The notes: generated by a model not told the origin, from the letters alone. 32,986 bases of DNA from Candidatus Latescibacterota bacterium (GCA_022827835.1 JAJEIO010000027.1:1-32986), one strand, 5' to 3'; positions 17,283-26,843 are shown, numbered from the stretch's first letter. Translations and numbers: made by a program.

Positions 17283-20006
17283 ATGAGCGAAAAAGTTCTC
17301 TTCCTGCTCGATGGTATGGCCCTCGTCTATCGAGGCCACTTTGCGATGATTCGCAATCCGCGTATGACCTCAAAGGGCATGAACACATCGGCCGTTTTTG
17401 CCTTTGCCAACACCTTGCTTTCCATTATCGAAAAGGGTGAGCCGACGCACATCGCCGTTGTCTTCGACACGCCTGAGCCCACGCACCGGCACCACAAGTA
17501 CGAAGAGTACAAAGCCCAGCGCGAGGCCATGCCGGAGGATCTGAGCCAAGCACTGCCGTACGTATTCCGGCTCTGCGAGGCGTTTAACATCCCGGTCTTG
17601 CGCGAGCCGGGGTGGGAGGCCGACGACGTGATCGGCACGTTGGCCAAGAAGGCCGAGGCCGAAGGATTTGCGACGTACATGGTCACGCCTGACAAGGATT
17701 ACGGCCAGCTCGTTTCCGAGCGGAGCTTTATGTACAAGCCGGGGCGCGGCGGCGACGAGGCTGAGGTTTTGGGGGTGCCGGAGATTCTCGCACAATGGCA
17801 GGTCGAGCGGATCGACCAAGTGATTGACGTGCTGGGGCTGATGGGCGATTCCTCGGACAATGTGCCCGGTGTCCCCGGGATCGGCCCCAAGACGGCGCAA
17901 AAGCTCATCGCCGAGTACGGCAGCGTCGAAGAGTTACTGGCGCATACCGACCAACTCAAGGGCAAGCAGAAACAGAACGTAGAGGAACACCGGGAACAGG
18001 CTCTGCTTTCTAAGGAGCTGGTCACCATTGAGTGCGATGTGCCGCTGGATGTGGGACTGGCGGACTTAGGAAAAAAGGAATGGGACCGCCCGAAGCTGGA
18101 GACTCTCTTCACCGAGCTCGAATTCAATACGCTAGGTCGGCGGCTGCTCGGCGACGAGTTTAGCGTGGAAAAGGAACCGGCCCACGGCCAGCTCAAAGGG
18201 GTGGCGGATGTGGAGCACGACTATCAGCTCGTCGATACGCCCGACAAGCGGCGGACGTTGATCGTGGCGCTGTCAGAGCAGCCCGCGTTTTGCTTTGACT
18301 GCGAGACCAACGGCCTCGACGTCAGGCAATGCGACTTGATTGGGTTGGCCTTTTCGTGGGCACCGGGTACGGGGCACTACGTGCCGCTGCCTAGGGAGCG
18401 GGCCGAGGTGTTGTCCGTTTTAGAGGAGTTTCGCCCGGTGTTTGAAGGAGCGAGCGAAAAAATCGGCCACAACCTCAAGTACGATCTCAGCGTCCTCCGC
18501 TGGCACGGTATGCGGGTCGAAGGCCCGTTCTTCGACACGATGCTGGCGGCGACCTTGGCCGAGCCAGAGCTGAGACGCAGCATGGACGAGCTGGCCAAGA
18601 GCCTGCTTTCCTACTCGCCCAAGCCCATATCCGAGCTGATCGGCGAGCGCGGCGGTGAGCAGCTAACGCTCTTGCAGGTGCCAGTGGAGCAAGTGGCTGA
18701 GTACGCTTGCGAGGATGCGGACATTACCTTTCAACTCGCTGCGGCGCTGCGGCCGAAGATCGAAGACATGGATCAGCAGCGCGTTTTTTACGAGATCGAA
18801 GTTCCGCTCCTGCCGGTGCTGGTGGATATGGAATACGAGGGCATCCGCATGGAAAGCTCGGCCTTGGCTGCGCTCTCGCGGCAATTTGAGGAGGCCATCG
18901 AACAGGCTGCCGAGCGCGTCTTTGAGCTGGCCGGGGAGCGCTTCAACCTCAATTCGGGCAATCAGCTAGGGACCATTCTCTTTGATAAGATGGAGCTGGA
19001 TCCCAATGCGCGGCGGACGCAGAAGACCGGCCAGTACCAAACCAGCGAACAGATTTTGCGCCGGCTGGCCAATCGCCACGAGATCGCGCGGCAGGTGCTC
19101 GAATACCGCTTGCACACCAAGCTCAAGTCAACGTATGTGGATCAGCTACCCGGCGCGGTTTTTAAGGCCACTGGGCGCGTCCACACCAACTACGAGCAGC
19201 TAATGACCGCCACCGGGCGCATGAAGTCCGACCGCCCGAACCTCCAGAACATCCCCATCCGCAGCGAGCAGGGGCGGGAAATCCGCCGCGCCTTTGTGCC
19301 GCGCAGCAGCGAGTACCTGCTGTTCTCGGCCGATTATTCGCAGATCGAGTTGCGGATTGCCGCGGCGCTCAGCCGCGACGAGGGGATGCTGGACACCTTC
19401 AACAGCGGCGGCGACATCCACTTCGCCACGGCTGCAAAGATCTACCAAGTCGCAGAAGACCAAGCGACCCCCGAGATGCGCCGCCAAGCCAAGACGGTCA
19501 ACTTCGGCATCATCTACGGGATCTCGCCCTTTGGGTTAGCCGAGCGGCTCGACATTCCACGCTGGCAGGCCTCCGAGCTAATCGAGCAGTACTTTGCCCA
19601 GTATCCAGGGGTGCGGCGCTATCTCGACGAGACCGTGGAATTCGCCCGCGACAAGGGGTACGTCGAGACGGTGACCGGGCGGCGGCGCTATCTGCGCGAC
19701 ATCAACTCGCGCAACGCCACCACTCGCAAAGGAGCCGAGCGCAACGCGATCAATACTCGCATTCAGGGCACGGCTGCGGATATGATCAAGCTGGCGATGA
19801 GCCGCATCCACCGGCTACTGCGGGAGGAAGGGTTCCGCTCGGCGATGTTGTTGCAGGTTCACGACGAGTTGGTCTTCGACCTGCACCGGGACGAGGAGGA
19901 GACTCTACCATCGCTGGTCGCGCGCGAGATGCGCGAGGCTTTGCCGATGGAGGTGCCGATAGAAATTGAGATGGGCACCGGCGAGAATTGGCTGGAGGCG
20001 CACTGA
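17283..20006 (+). CDS. polA: DNA polymerase I
   Basis: A 907-residue, full-length polymerase with all three domains. The 5' nuclease/flap endonuclease occupies about 1-290 (WEADDVIGTL, TPDKDYGQLV, GDSSDNVPGVPGIGPKTA). The 3'-5' proofreading exonuclease at about 330-490 is intact: D339/E341 in FDCETNGLD, D401 in HNLKYDLS and the Y474-x3-D478 motif. The polymerase domain has motif A DYSQIELR (D684), motif B KTVNFGIIYGIS and motif C QVHDELVF (H860-D861). It fills Okazaki gaps and repairs DNA. Starts at ATG 17283, close behind the PhyH gene, an unusual partner that suggests read-through from the metabolic operon. Confidence 0.98.
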   Translation: MSEKVLFLLDGMALVYRGHFAMIRNPRMTSKGMNTSAVFAFANTLLSIIEKGEPTHIAVVFDTPEPTHRHHKYEEYKAQREAMPEDLSQALPYVFRLCEAFNIPVLREPGWEADDVIGTLAKKAEAEGFATYMVTPDKDYGQLVSERSFMYKPGRGGDEAEVLGVPEILAQWQVERIDQVIDVLGLMGDSSDNVPGVPGIGPKTAQKLIAEYGSVEELLAHTDQLKGKQKQNVEEHREQALLSKELVTIECDVPLDVGLADLGKKEWDRPKLETLFTELEFNTLGRRLLGDEFSVEKEPAHGQLKGVADVEHDYQLVDTPDKRRTLIVALSEQPAFCFDCETNGLDVRQCDLIGLAFSWAPGTGHYVPLPRERAEVLSVLEEFRPVFEGASEKIGHNLKYDLSVLRWHGMRVEGPFFDTMLAATLAEPELRRSMDELAKSLLSYSPKPISELIGERGGEQLTLLQVPVEQVAEYACEDADITFQLAAALRPKIEDMDQQRVFYEIEVPLLPVLVDMEYEGIRMESSALAALSRQFEEAIEQAAERVFELAGERFNLNSGNQLGTILFDKMELDPNARRTQKTGQYQTSEQILRRLANRHEIARQVLEYRLHTKLKSTYVDQLPGAVFKATGRVHTNYEQLMTATGRMKSDRPNLQNIPIRSEQGREIRRAFVPRSSEYLLFSADYSQIELRIAAALSRDEGMLDTFNSGGDIHFATAAKIYQVAEDQATPEMRRQAKTVNFGIIYGISPFGLAERLDIPRWQASELIEQYFAQYPGVRRYLDETVEFARDKGYVETVTGRRRYLRDINSRNATTRKGAERNAINTRIQGTAADMIKLAMSRIHRLLREEGFRSAMLLQVHDELVFDLHRDEEETLPSLVAREMREALPMEVPIEIEMGTGENWLEAH

Positions 20007-20081
20007 GGGGCCGAGCGGATACCGGGAAACTATGATTGCACGCAGCAAAATATGGCACGTGCGTCCGCGGAGAGACGCAAA

Positions 20082-22271
20082 ATGACCGAATACTCATCGT
20101 CTAAAAAAATCAAGCCATCGTCCGACGTTGTGAGCGATGTACGCCAGTTGACACTGGACGAACTAATTCGTCCGAGGCAAACGGAACACAGTCTCAGTAT
20201 AGATCGCGCCTTTCCCGAGGAATTTGTCAACGACCTTTCCCGTCAGGAGGTATTCAACAAACATCTCTTTCGTCCAAACACGTATCTGCATAAGTGGTGG
20301 GCGCGACGGTGCGGGTCCACATTTCGCACCATACTCAAGCAATTTGCGGCTGACCACGAGTGTCGCGATTACTACGCACCTGGCGGGCTAGAAGGCATGA
20401 CCGTGCTTGACCCGATGATGGGAGGCGGCACAACCCTGCACGAAGCGATTCGCCTCGGCGCGAACGTCATCGGTGCGGATATAGACCCCATCCCAATTGT
20501 GCAGGCCCGAGCGTCACTCACGCAGGTCGAGTTAGAGGGTTTGCGAGTAGTTTTTGATCGGTTCTTCGCCGATTTGCACGATAGCTTGGGGCCTTATTTC
20601 CAGACCGAATGTCCAACCTGTGAGCGGACTGTGGATAGCCAATACTTGCTACACGGGCTGCGTAAAAAATGCGCTTGTCGGAATGTCGTGCAGATTGACC
20701 AGTACGATTTGCGACATGAGGACGATGCAATAATCGGCATTTGTCCTGAGAGCGGAGAGATTTTTCGCAATCAAAACGGGCAGAAGACCGCCGTCGAAAA
20801 GCTGTCTCCGCCGACCGGAACGGTCGGTGCAGCCACGGATCTGATCACTAAAGCTGAAAAAGAGTGTCCTAGCTGCGGTCAGAAGTACGAGGAACTGCTC
20901 GACTTGCCATTTTATGCGCGCTATACGCCGATTGCGATTGTTGCGACTTGCCCCGAGCACGGCAACTTTTTCCGCTCGCCTAGTGAAGAGGATTTGGCGC
21001 GAATCAAGCGGGCCGACGAGCGGCGCAGTGAACTGGATTTCGGACCGTTGGAGGATTTTAGGGTGCATGATGGCCCTAAGTCCGGTGACCTACTAAGGCA
21101 CAATGTCCGTTCATATCTCGATGTTTTTTCATCCCGTCAGCTACTATACCTGCACCAAGCGATTCGGCAACTTCGCGACTACGCGGGTATAGATAGACTC
21201 ACTCTTGGGATGCTTTTGTCCACGTCTTTAGAGTTCAATGCAATGCTCTGTGGGTACAAGGGTTGGAACAAACGCCGTCCGGGTGCGATTCGGCACGTTT
21301 TTGCTTTGCACGCCTATTCGTTTCAATACACGGTGCTGGAAAACAACCCGGTCAATCCTCGCAAGTCGTCCGGCAACCTGCAATTGCTCTTTCGCGATCG
21401 GATTGAGCGAGGACGCAAGTGGTCGGTATTGCCTGTTGAACGGAAAATTGGGGAAGACGGCAAAAGGGAGTTAGTCAAGATACCGGGAGAGGCGGACGAC
21501 GGCGTTGAAGTTTTCAATCAGGCTGATCTCGTGCGTGATCGGAGCCGGTTTTGGCTCATTCAGGGCGATTCGCAGAGTTTGCCTCTCGACGACCAATCCG
21601 TAGATATGATAGTGACCGATCCTCCCTATTACGACAGTGTGCAATACAGCAATCTGGCGGCTTTTTTTCGGGTGTGGCTGACGCGCCTGCTTCCCGACGA
21701 GGCCGAGTGGAGTTACGACGAATCCGACAGTGCTGTTGCGACAAAAGCGACCGCTGGTGTCAGCAATTTTATGAGGGTACTTGCGGGAATTTTCACAGAG
21801 TGCGGGCGCGTACTGAAGAAACAGGCCGGGCGGATGGTATTTACTTTTCACCACTGGGATCCCAGCGCGTGGGCTGAACTCACTTTGGCTCTCAAAAGTG
21901 CCGGATTTAGGCTGATGAATGCTTACGTAGTGTACTCCGAACATCCCATCTCAGTACATATTCGCAACTTGAACTCAATCCGGCACGACAGCGTTTTGGT
22001 TTTCGCTCTCGAAGGCAACGAAAGGTCCGCTCCGTGGACGCCTTTAGACACTATTGACACAAACGACAGCGAAACGTTTTGCCGGCAATGCAACGAAACG
22101 CTGGGCTGGTTGTTGGAAAATACATTCTCGCCAACCGAAATTCGCGCCATTTGGAAAAGCCTCATTCGGGAGGGGATCAATCCGATGCGAAACAATTCCG
22201 CTATGCCGCGAAAAGATAAGTTCGTGGAAAAGTTGAACGAAAAGCTGCGGCTCAAGCTATGCGTGACATGA
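20082..22271 (+). CDS. Solitary zinc-finger DNA methyltransferase (COG1743/DUF1156-like)
   Basis: A 729-residue protein. An N-terminal HKWWARR element is followed by AdoMet-binding VLDPMMGGGTT (108 on) and the catalytic motif TDPPYYDS (D513 on), an order and wording typical of the COG1743 adenine-methylase-like family. Two zinc-ribbon-type cysteine pairs lie between them, CPTC (177 on) with CAC and CPSC (262 on) with ATCPEHG, and may shape target recognition. ATG 20082 has GGAGAG at 20069-20074; an earlier ATG at 20052 lacks a site. Relatives usually occur with helicases or nucleases, but no such partner is adjacent here. It may act as an orphan epigenetic enzyme or as the modification half of a lost or split defence system. 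Confidence 0.83.
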   Translation: MTEYSSSKKIKPSSDVVSDVRQLTLDELIRPRQTEHSLSIDRAFPEEFVNDLSRQEVFNKHLFRPNTYLHKWWARRCGSTFRTILKQFAADHECRDYYAPGGLEGMTVLDPMMGGGTTLHEAIRLGANVIGADIDPIPIVQARASLTQVELEGLRVVFDRFFADLHDSLGPYFQTECPTCERTVDSQYLLHGLRKKCACRNVVQIDQYDLRHEDDAIIGICPESGEIFRNQNGQKTAVEKLSPPTGTVGAATDLITKAEKECPSCGQKYEELLDLPFYARYTPIAIVATCPEHGNFFRSPSEEDLARIKRADERRSELDFGPLEDFRVHDGPKSGDLLRHNVRSYLDVFSSRQLLYLHQAIRQLRDYAGIDRLTLGMLLSTSLEFNAMLCGYKGWNKRRPGAIRHVFALHAYSFQYTVLENNPVNPRKSSGNLQLLFRDRIERGRKWSVLPVERKIGEDGKRELVKIPGEADDGVEVFNQADLVRDRSRFWLIQGDSQSLPLDDQSVDMIVTDPPYYDSVQYSNLAAFFRVWLTRLLPDEAEWSYDESDSAVATKATAGVSNFMRVLAGIFTECGRVLKKQAGRMVFTFHHWDPSAWAELTLALKSAGFRLMNAYVVYSEHPISVHIRNLNSIRHDSVLVFALEGNERSAPWTPLDTIDTNDSETFCRQCNETLGWLLENTFSPTEIRAIWKSLIREGINPMRNNSAMPRKDKFVEKLNEKLRLKLCVT

Positions 22272-22330
22272 TTAGAAGTCGTGGGACCTGAGTTAGATGG
22301 AAGAGCGCAACAGAGAAAGGCACTAGAACA

Positions 22331-23380
22331 ATGGGCGAGCGCATTCGCGGCTTTGGCAGCGACAATCACGCCGGAGTCCACCCCGAGGTCATGGCGGCCT
22401 TACAGCGAGTCAACGTGGGGCACGTGCATTCCTATGGGGACGATCCCCACACAGATGAAGCCGTCGCGCGTTTTCGCGAGGTGTTGGGATCGGAGGTTGA
22501 GGTTTTCTTGGCCTTCAACGGCACTGGAGCCAATGTTACGGCCCTTACCGCGCTCACGCGCTTTTGCGACGCGGTGATCTGCTCGGACACCGCTCATCTC
22601 CACATCGACGAATGCGGTGCTCCCGAACAGGTGGCCGGCGTCAAGCTCCTGACCGCGCCAGCGCCCGACGGCAAAATCACCCCCGAGGGAGTTGTCGCCC
22701 ACATTGCGGGTCGCGGCGACGAGCACCAAGTGCGTCCTCGCGTGGTGTCGATTACTCAGGCTACGGAACTGGGCACTGTTTATGCGCCGAGTGAGATTCG
22801 CGCTCTCGCCGACTGCGCCCACGATCACGGGTTGTATTTGCACGTCGATGGAGCGCGGATTGCCAATGCAGCCGTGGGCTTGGGCTTGGAACTGCGGGAG
22901 GTTACTGGGGACTGCGGAGTCGATGTGCTGTCGTTTGGCGGTACCAAGAACGGCCTGATGCTGGGGGAAGCCGTGGTCTTTTTTCAGCCTGAGCTGGCCG
23001 AGGACTATCGCCGGGCGCGCAAGCAGGGGATGCAACTGGCCTCTAAGATGCGCTTTGTCGCCGCGCAGTTTACGGCCCTGCTGAGCGACGACTTGTGGCG
23101 TCGGAGCGCCCGGCACGCCAACGCCATGGCGCAGGTGCTGGCCGAGCGGGTGCGGCCCATTCGCGGGGTGGAGGTGATCTACCCCGTGCAGGCCAACGCC
23201 GTTTTCGCGCGGTTGCCGGTGGAAGTGATTCCCATTTTGCAGCAGGAGTTTTTCTTTTATCCCTGGAATGCCACGCGGGGCGAGGTGCGCTGGATGACCT
23301 CGTTCGACACCGAGGCAGAGGACATAGAGGCGTTTGCGACGCTGATTGAAGAAACCATGACAGAAAGGAACGCATCGTGA
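22331..23380 (+). CDS. Low-specificity threonine aldolase-like PLP enzyme
   Basis: A 349-residue fold-type I PLP enzyme of the beta-eliminating lyase/threonine aldolase family. The opening FGSDNHAGVHPEVM and SYGDDPHTDEAV, the cofactor aspartate D173 in HVDGAR and the Schiff-base lysine K206 in SFGGTKNGLM are all present. It would cleave L-threonine or other beta-hydroxy amino acids to glycine and an aldehyde. GAGAAAGG upstream supports ATG 22331. Its TGA overlaps the GTG start of the amidohydrolase by 4 nt, so the two are coupled. Confidence 0.9.
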   Translation: MGERIRGFGSDNHAGVHPEVMAALQRVNVGHVHSYGDDPHTDEAVARFREVLGSEVEVFLAFNGTGANVTALTALTRFCDAVICSDTAHLHIDECGAPEQVAGVKLLTAPAPDGKITPEGVVAHIAGRGDEHQVRPRVVSITQATELGTVYAPSEIRALADCAHDHGLYLHVDGARIANAAVGLGLELREVTGDCGVDVLSFGGTKNGLMLGEAVVFFQPELAEDYRRARKQGMQLASKMRFVAAQFTALLSDDLWRRSARHANAMAQVLAERVRPIRGVEVIYPVQANAVFARLPVEVIPILQQEFFFYPWNATRGEVRWMTSFDTEAEDIEAFATLIEETMTERNAS

Positions 23381-24210
23381 TCATTGATACCCATACTCAC
23401 TTCTACGATCCCACGCGACCGGAAGGCGTGCCTTGGCCGCCGGCTGACAACGAGCTGCTCTATCGCACGGTATTGCCCGAGCACCACCGCGCTCTCGCCG
23501 CGCCCGAAGGGGTGACCGGGACGGTGGTGGTGGAGGCTAGTGCGTGGCTGGCGGACAACCAGTGGATTCTGGATTTGGCCGCTGACGACCCCTGGATCGT
23601 CGGGCTGGTGGGGCACGTCGATCCCAACCGGGAAGACTTCAAAAGCGACATTGACCGCCTTGCAGGAAACGCGCTCTTTCACGGCATTCGCTGCGGCGGT
23701 GGGTACTTTGCCGACTTGGAGGCAGGGTCTTTTCTCGCCGACATGGAGCATCTCGTCGCACGGGACTTGAACCTCGACGCGCTGGTGGGGCCGGCGGACT
23801 TGGCCCAAGTGGTGGAACTAGCTCGGCGGTTGCCCGAATTGCGCATCGTCATCAATCACTGCGGTGGGGTTGGAGCCGATGGCGGCGATCCCGACCCGGC
23901 GTGGTTGGACGCCATAGCCCAAGCGGCCGAGCAGCCGCAGGTCTTTATGAAGGTCTCGGCGATCATGGAGCAAAGCAGGGTAGAGCCGGTGCCGGAAGAG
24001 TTGGACTTTTATCGCCCGATCCTCGACGCCATGTGGGACGCCTTTGGCGCAGACCGCGTGATCTACGGCAGCAATTGGCCCGTCAGCGACCGGGCGGGCA
24101 GTTTCAAGGCCGCCATCTCCATCGTCAAAGCGTACTTTGGCGAAAAGGGCGTGACCGACAAGTACTTCTGGCAAAACAGCAAGACCGCCTACAAGTGGCC
24201 AGACCGCTAG
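23377..24210 (+). CDS. Amidohydrolase-family (lactonase-like) TIM barrel
   Basis: A 277-residue member of the amidohydrolase-2 family: N-terminal H6-x-H8 in IIDTHTHFYDP, INHCGG in the middle, and the C-terminal YGSNWPVSD with a metal-binding Asp. Relatives hydrolyse sugar lactones (L-fuconolactone, L-rhamnonolactone) or 2-pyrone-4,6-dicarboxylate, or decarboxylate aromatic acids. The GTG start (23377) overlaps the aldolase stop. With the aldolase upstream and the next gene 9 bp downstream it forms a three-gene operon. Exact substrate unknown. Confidence 0.86.
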   Translation: MIIDTHTHFYDPTRPEGVPWPPADNELLYRTVLPEHHRALAAPEGVTGTVVVEASAWLADNQWILDLAADDPWIVGLVGHVDPNREDFKSDIDRLAGNALFHGIRCGGGYFADLEAGSFLADMEHLVARDLNLDALVGPADLAQVVELARRLPELRIVINHCGGVGADGGDPDPAWLDAIAQAAEQPQVFMKVSAIMEQSRVEPVPEELDFYRPILDAMWDAFGADRVIYGSNWPVSDRAGSFKAAISIVKAYFGEKGVTDKYFWQNSKTAYKWPDR

Positions 24211-24219
24211 GAGGCCCTC

Positions 24220-25512
24220 GTGAAATTCTGGATCTTCACCCACAGCGACCAGCCCCTCGAACACTGGCTCGAAGGCTACCAGCAGCGCTTTGACGCTTGG
24301 GAAGAAGGTGGCGTTGAGGGCATTATCGTCGGTCGCATGCAGTTTAAGCAGGACGATGGTTCGATTATCTCCAGCTATCCGGTCAATACCAAGCTCTACG
24401 CCGAGCACGGCGTAGAGCCGCCGGAGGAGACGCCCCGCGATCTAGAAAAAGAAAAAAGGCTCCAAGGCATGATGGACGATGCGGCGGCGCGTGGCTGGCA
24501 GATTATGACCTTTGGCATGGGGCGCGGCGGGTTGGTTGGGCTGGAGGAATTAATCGCGTTTTACCCGCAGATCCACGGCGTCATTATCGACGGCCCCGGT
24601 GAAAACCACTACGAGCTAGCGTTCCACCACGGCGGGGAGCTTTTGGAACTCCGGCCCGGCGAAGATCAGCTCTTTGCCGGCATGGGGGCCGATGTTGGGC
24701 GGATGCAGCGCGGTATCGACCATCTGCAGCAGGCTCTGTGTCGGCTGACGCCCCAGCGGGTGCGTTACCTCGCCCAAGGCGGCCTGTTTTCGGTGTTGAA
24801 TTTGATCGACCTCGACGAGGATGGGCTGTATTGGTTGCGGATGCGGCAGGAGAAGTCGCGCCGCTCTTGGGAAGACGCTCGCACCATCGTCGATCAAGCT
24901 TCGCGCAAGATTGAGCTGGGTGGGATTCCGCGCACGGCTGTCTTTTCTGGGTTGACCGGGCAGGACTACGAGCGGATGGCCGGATACTTCGATTATATAC
25001 TGCCCAAGCACTACTACTGGCATCGCGGGTTTGACGGCCTGTACGGCACGGTGGCGCGTTGGGTGCAGACGATTGGGGAGTGGAATCCGGGGCTGACGGA
25101 AGAAGACGCTTTTGCCGTGGTGCAGGCGCTTTTTGGCATCCAACTACCGCAGGTGCGGACGCTTTTTGACTTGGAGGCGGGCTTTCCCGACGAGTTTTTC
25201 AGCGAGGTCGTGTACGGCGAAACGCGCCGGGCCATAGAGGCGGCTGGTGTCGATAAGGTGATTTGCTGGGTCTCGACCGGTCGCACGCCGCACGCTGGCG
25301 ATCCCATGCCCGCGCGCGATCTGCTCGGCATTTTGCGGGCGTCCGAGGCGGCTGGGCTCAAGCGGTTTGTCTTTCATCCAGAGGTTATGGGCGCGTCTGA
25401 GTGGCGGGTTTTGACGGAAGTTTGTGGGACGCCGTGGGATGAGGATCCGAGCGGGTATTGGCCTTCGGGCACTGAGAAGCCAGATGCTTTTAATGGAGGA
25501 CGCAGGAAATAG
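24220..25512 (+). CDS. Conserved-looking protein of unknown function, possible TIM-barrel hydrolase
   Basis: A 430-residue protein that I do not recognise. It starts at GTG 24220, with TAGGAGG (24208-24214) shared with the end of the upstream gene. The sequence MKFWIFTHSDQ, then GVIIDGPGENHYEL and the late RFVFHPEVMGASEW suggest alternating strands and helices ending in Asp/Glu/His-rich loops, as in glycosidase-type TIM barrels. No signal peptide or membrane segment is seen. Position as the third gene of the aldolase/amidohydrolase operon suggests a related catabolic step. Treat the fold as a guess. Confidence 0.6.
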   Translation: MKFWIFTHSDQPLEHWLEGYQQRFDAWEEGGVEGIIVGRMQFKQDDGSIISSYPVNTKLYAEHGVEPPEETPRDLEKEKRLQGMMDDAAARGWQIMTFGMGRGGLVGLEELIAFYPQIHGVIIDGPGENHYELAFHHGGELLELRPGEDQLFAGMGADVGRMQRGIDHLQQALCRLTPQRVRYLAQGGLFSVLNLIDLDEDGLYWLRMRQEKSRRSWEDARTIVDQASRKIELGGIPRTAVFSGLTGQDYERMAGYFDYILPKHYYWHRGFDGLYGTVARWVQTIGEWNPGLTEEDAFAVVQALFGIQLPQVRTLFDLEAGFPDEFFSEVVYGETRRAIEAAGVDKVICWVSTGRTPHAGDPMPARDLLGILRASEAAGLKRFVFHPEVMGASEWRVLTEVCGTPWDEDPSGYWPSGTEKPDAFNGGRRK

Positions 25513-25531
25513 GGCACTTGGAGAAAGATGA

Positions 25532-25609
25532 AATTCTGCAACAAGCTGTTGCAGAATTGCTGGAACAGCCTGTTCCAGAACTGAGATTGTTGCGACACTG
25601 TCGCAACAA
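25532..25609. repeat. Left palindrome array (three perfect palindromes)
   Basis: Three adjacent palindromes upstream of the epimerase gene: AATTCTGCAACA/TGTTGCAGAATT (25532-25558, 3-nt centre), CTGGAACAG/CTGTTCCAG (25560-25578, 1-nt centre) and TTGTTGCGACA/TGTCGCAACAA (25587-25609, 1-nt centre). All have an ACA...TGT core, while the outer arm bases differ in a compensating way. No T tract follows. Related units occur downstream of the gene. Confidence 0.9.
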
Positions 25610-25644
25610 CTGACTGCCGAAATAAACAAAAGGAAAATAAACGT

Positions 25645-26460
25645 ATGGCTACACCCAAGAGGGTGCTTGTTACAGGCGCTACTGGGCAAATTGGTTACAT
25701 GACATACAAACGGCTGCAAGAACAACCGGAAAAGTACGATGCGTATGCTCTCGACTACAAATTGGAGCCATCTGTTCGCGTTCCGGGGTCATGGACGCTC
25801 GAAATTCCAGACGAGAAATTCATCCTGTGCGATATCGCTGATTTTAATCAGGTCCGACGCGCTGTTGAAGGTATGGATGTTGTCGCACATCTTGCTGCGG
25901 ATCCGAGCGGGGAGAGTTGGGAGAGCTTGCTGAACAACAACATCATTGGGACTTACAATGTCTTCGAAGCGTGCAAAGTTACCGGCGTTGCGCGTATCGT
26001 CGCCGCCAGCAGCATTATGGTCTCGGAGGGACATCGCGAGCAAGAGCCGTACAAGGCGATGATGGAACGCCGACATGCAGATATACCGGACAATGTAGAG
26101 ATGATTACGCCCAATATACCCGCGGAACCGAGGGGTCTATACGCCTCAACCAAAGTGTGGACGGAGTCTTTGGCGCGAACCTACGCCCATTGTCATGGGT
26201 TGTCGTGTCTTTGCGTCCGTATAGGTCAAGTCGAGCGAGATCGTCCTCGTCCGCCACAGGGTGCCGACATCTATGTGAGCCAACGCGATATTGTCCAGAT
26301 ATTCGAGCGGTGCATCAATGCTGATGGTAGTTTGCGCTTTGAGATTTTCTACGGCATGTCGAACAACGACCTACGTTGGGTGGACATCTCAGATGCACAG
26401 CGAAAGGTGGGCTTTGTACCACAGGATCGAGCGGAGGATAAGCACGACTATGACGCGTAA
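25645..26460 (+). CDS. NAD-dependent epimerase/dehydratase (extended SDR)
   Basis: A 271-residue extended short-chain dehydrogenase. VLVTGATGQIGYMTYKRL carries the GxxGxxG NAD-binding motif (residues 10-16), and the active-site pair is YxxxK in YASTKVW, preceded by the ASSIMVSEG strand. Relatives act on nucleotide sugars or uronates (for example uronate dehydrogenase). AGGAAAA upstream supports ATG 25645. Codon and base use look slightly less GC-rich than the operon before it, and the gene is enclosed by palindrome arrays on both sides, suggesting a mobile cassette or an independently regulated single gene. Confidence 0.85.
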   Translation: MATPKRVLVTGATGQIGYMTYKRLQEQPEKYDAYALDYKLEPSVRVPGSWTLEIPDEKFILCDIADFNQVRRAVEGMDVVAHLAADPSGESWESLLNNNIIGTYNVFEACKVTGVARIVAASSIMVSEGHREQEPYKAMMERRHADIPDNVEMITPNIPAEPRGLYASTKVWTESLARTYAHCHGLSCLCVRIGQVERDRPRPPQGADIYVSQRDIVQIFERCINADGSLRFEIFYGMSNNDLRWVDISDAQRKVGFVPQDRAEDKHDYDA

Positions 26461-26730
26461 CCAGTGGAAACCACTCCACTGAGGTTGACATCTGATTGTC
26501 TCTACACTGTGGAGACAATTGCGCTGGTCGTACTTGATTGCAAAACTTGAAGAGAAGCTATTGATGACCCGCTGGAGCATCGTCGTCTCGGAGGTGAACG
26601 CAAAATGGCAGCAAGCTGTTGCCAAATTGAATTTCTGCGACAGCCTGTCGCAGAAATTCTGGAACAGGCTGTTCCAGAACTGAGATTGTCGCCACAGTGT
26701 GGCGACAATTGGGCCGGCCGTACTTGACTT
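26461..26730. repeat. Right palindrome array, two related units
   Basis: Palindromes: CAGTGGA/TCCACTG (26462-26481); ATTGTCTCTACA/TGTGGAGACAAT (26495-26519, one G-U); TGGCAGCA/TGTTGCCA (26606-26624, one G-U); AATTTCTGCGACAG/CTGTCGCAGAAATT (26630-26658, 14-bp perfect arms); CTGGAACAG/CTGTTCCAG (26659-26677); ATTGTCGCCACA/TGTGGCGACAAT (26685-26709). A shared linker AACTGAGATTGT occurs here (26678-26689) and in the left array (25579-25590). The tails after the palindromes ending at 26519 and 26709 are alike (both end CGTACTTGA at 26537 and 26727), showing two copies of one element. Confidence 0.88.
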
Positions 26731-26843
26731 TTGTCTGTTATCAACTGATGTTACGCAGCTTTTGTCCCCAACTTCCCATCCCTGTATCCTTTCCGTTACA
26801 CTCCAGCACCTCCTATTCCCCTCCTCCCCTCTGAACCGCCGCC

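Noticed and set aside
25532..26709. Palindromes as CRISPR repeats or terminators
   Set aside because: Units are not evenly spaced with unique spacers, and none is followed by a T tract.
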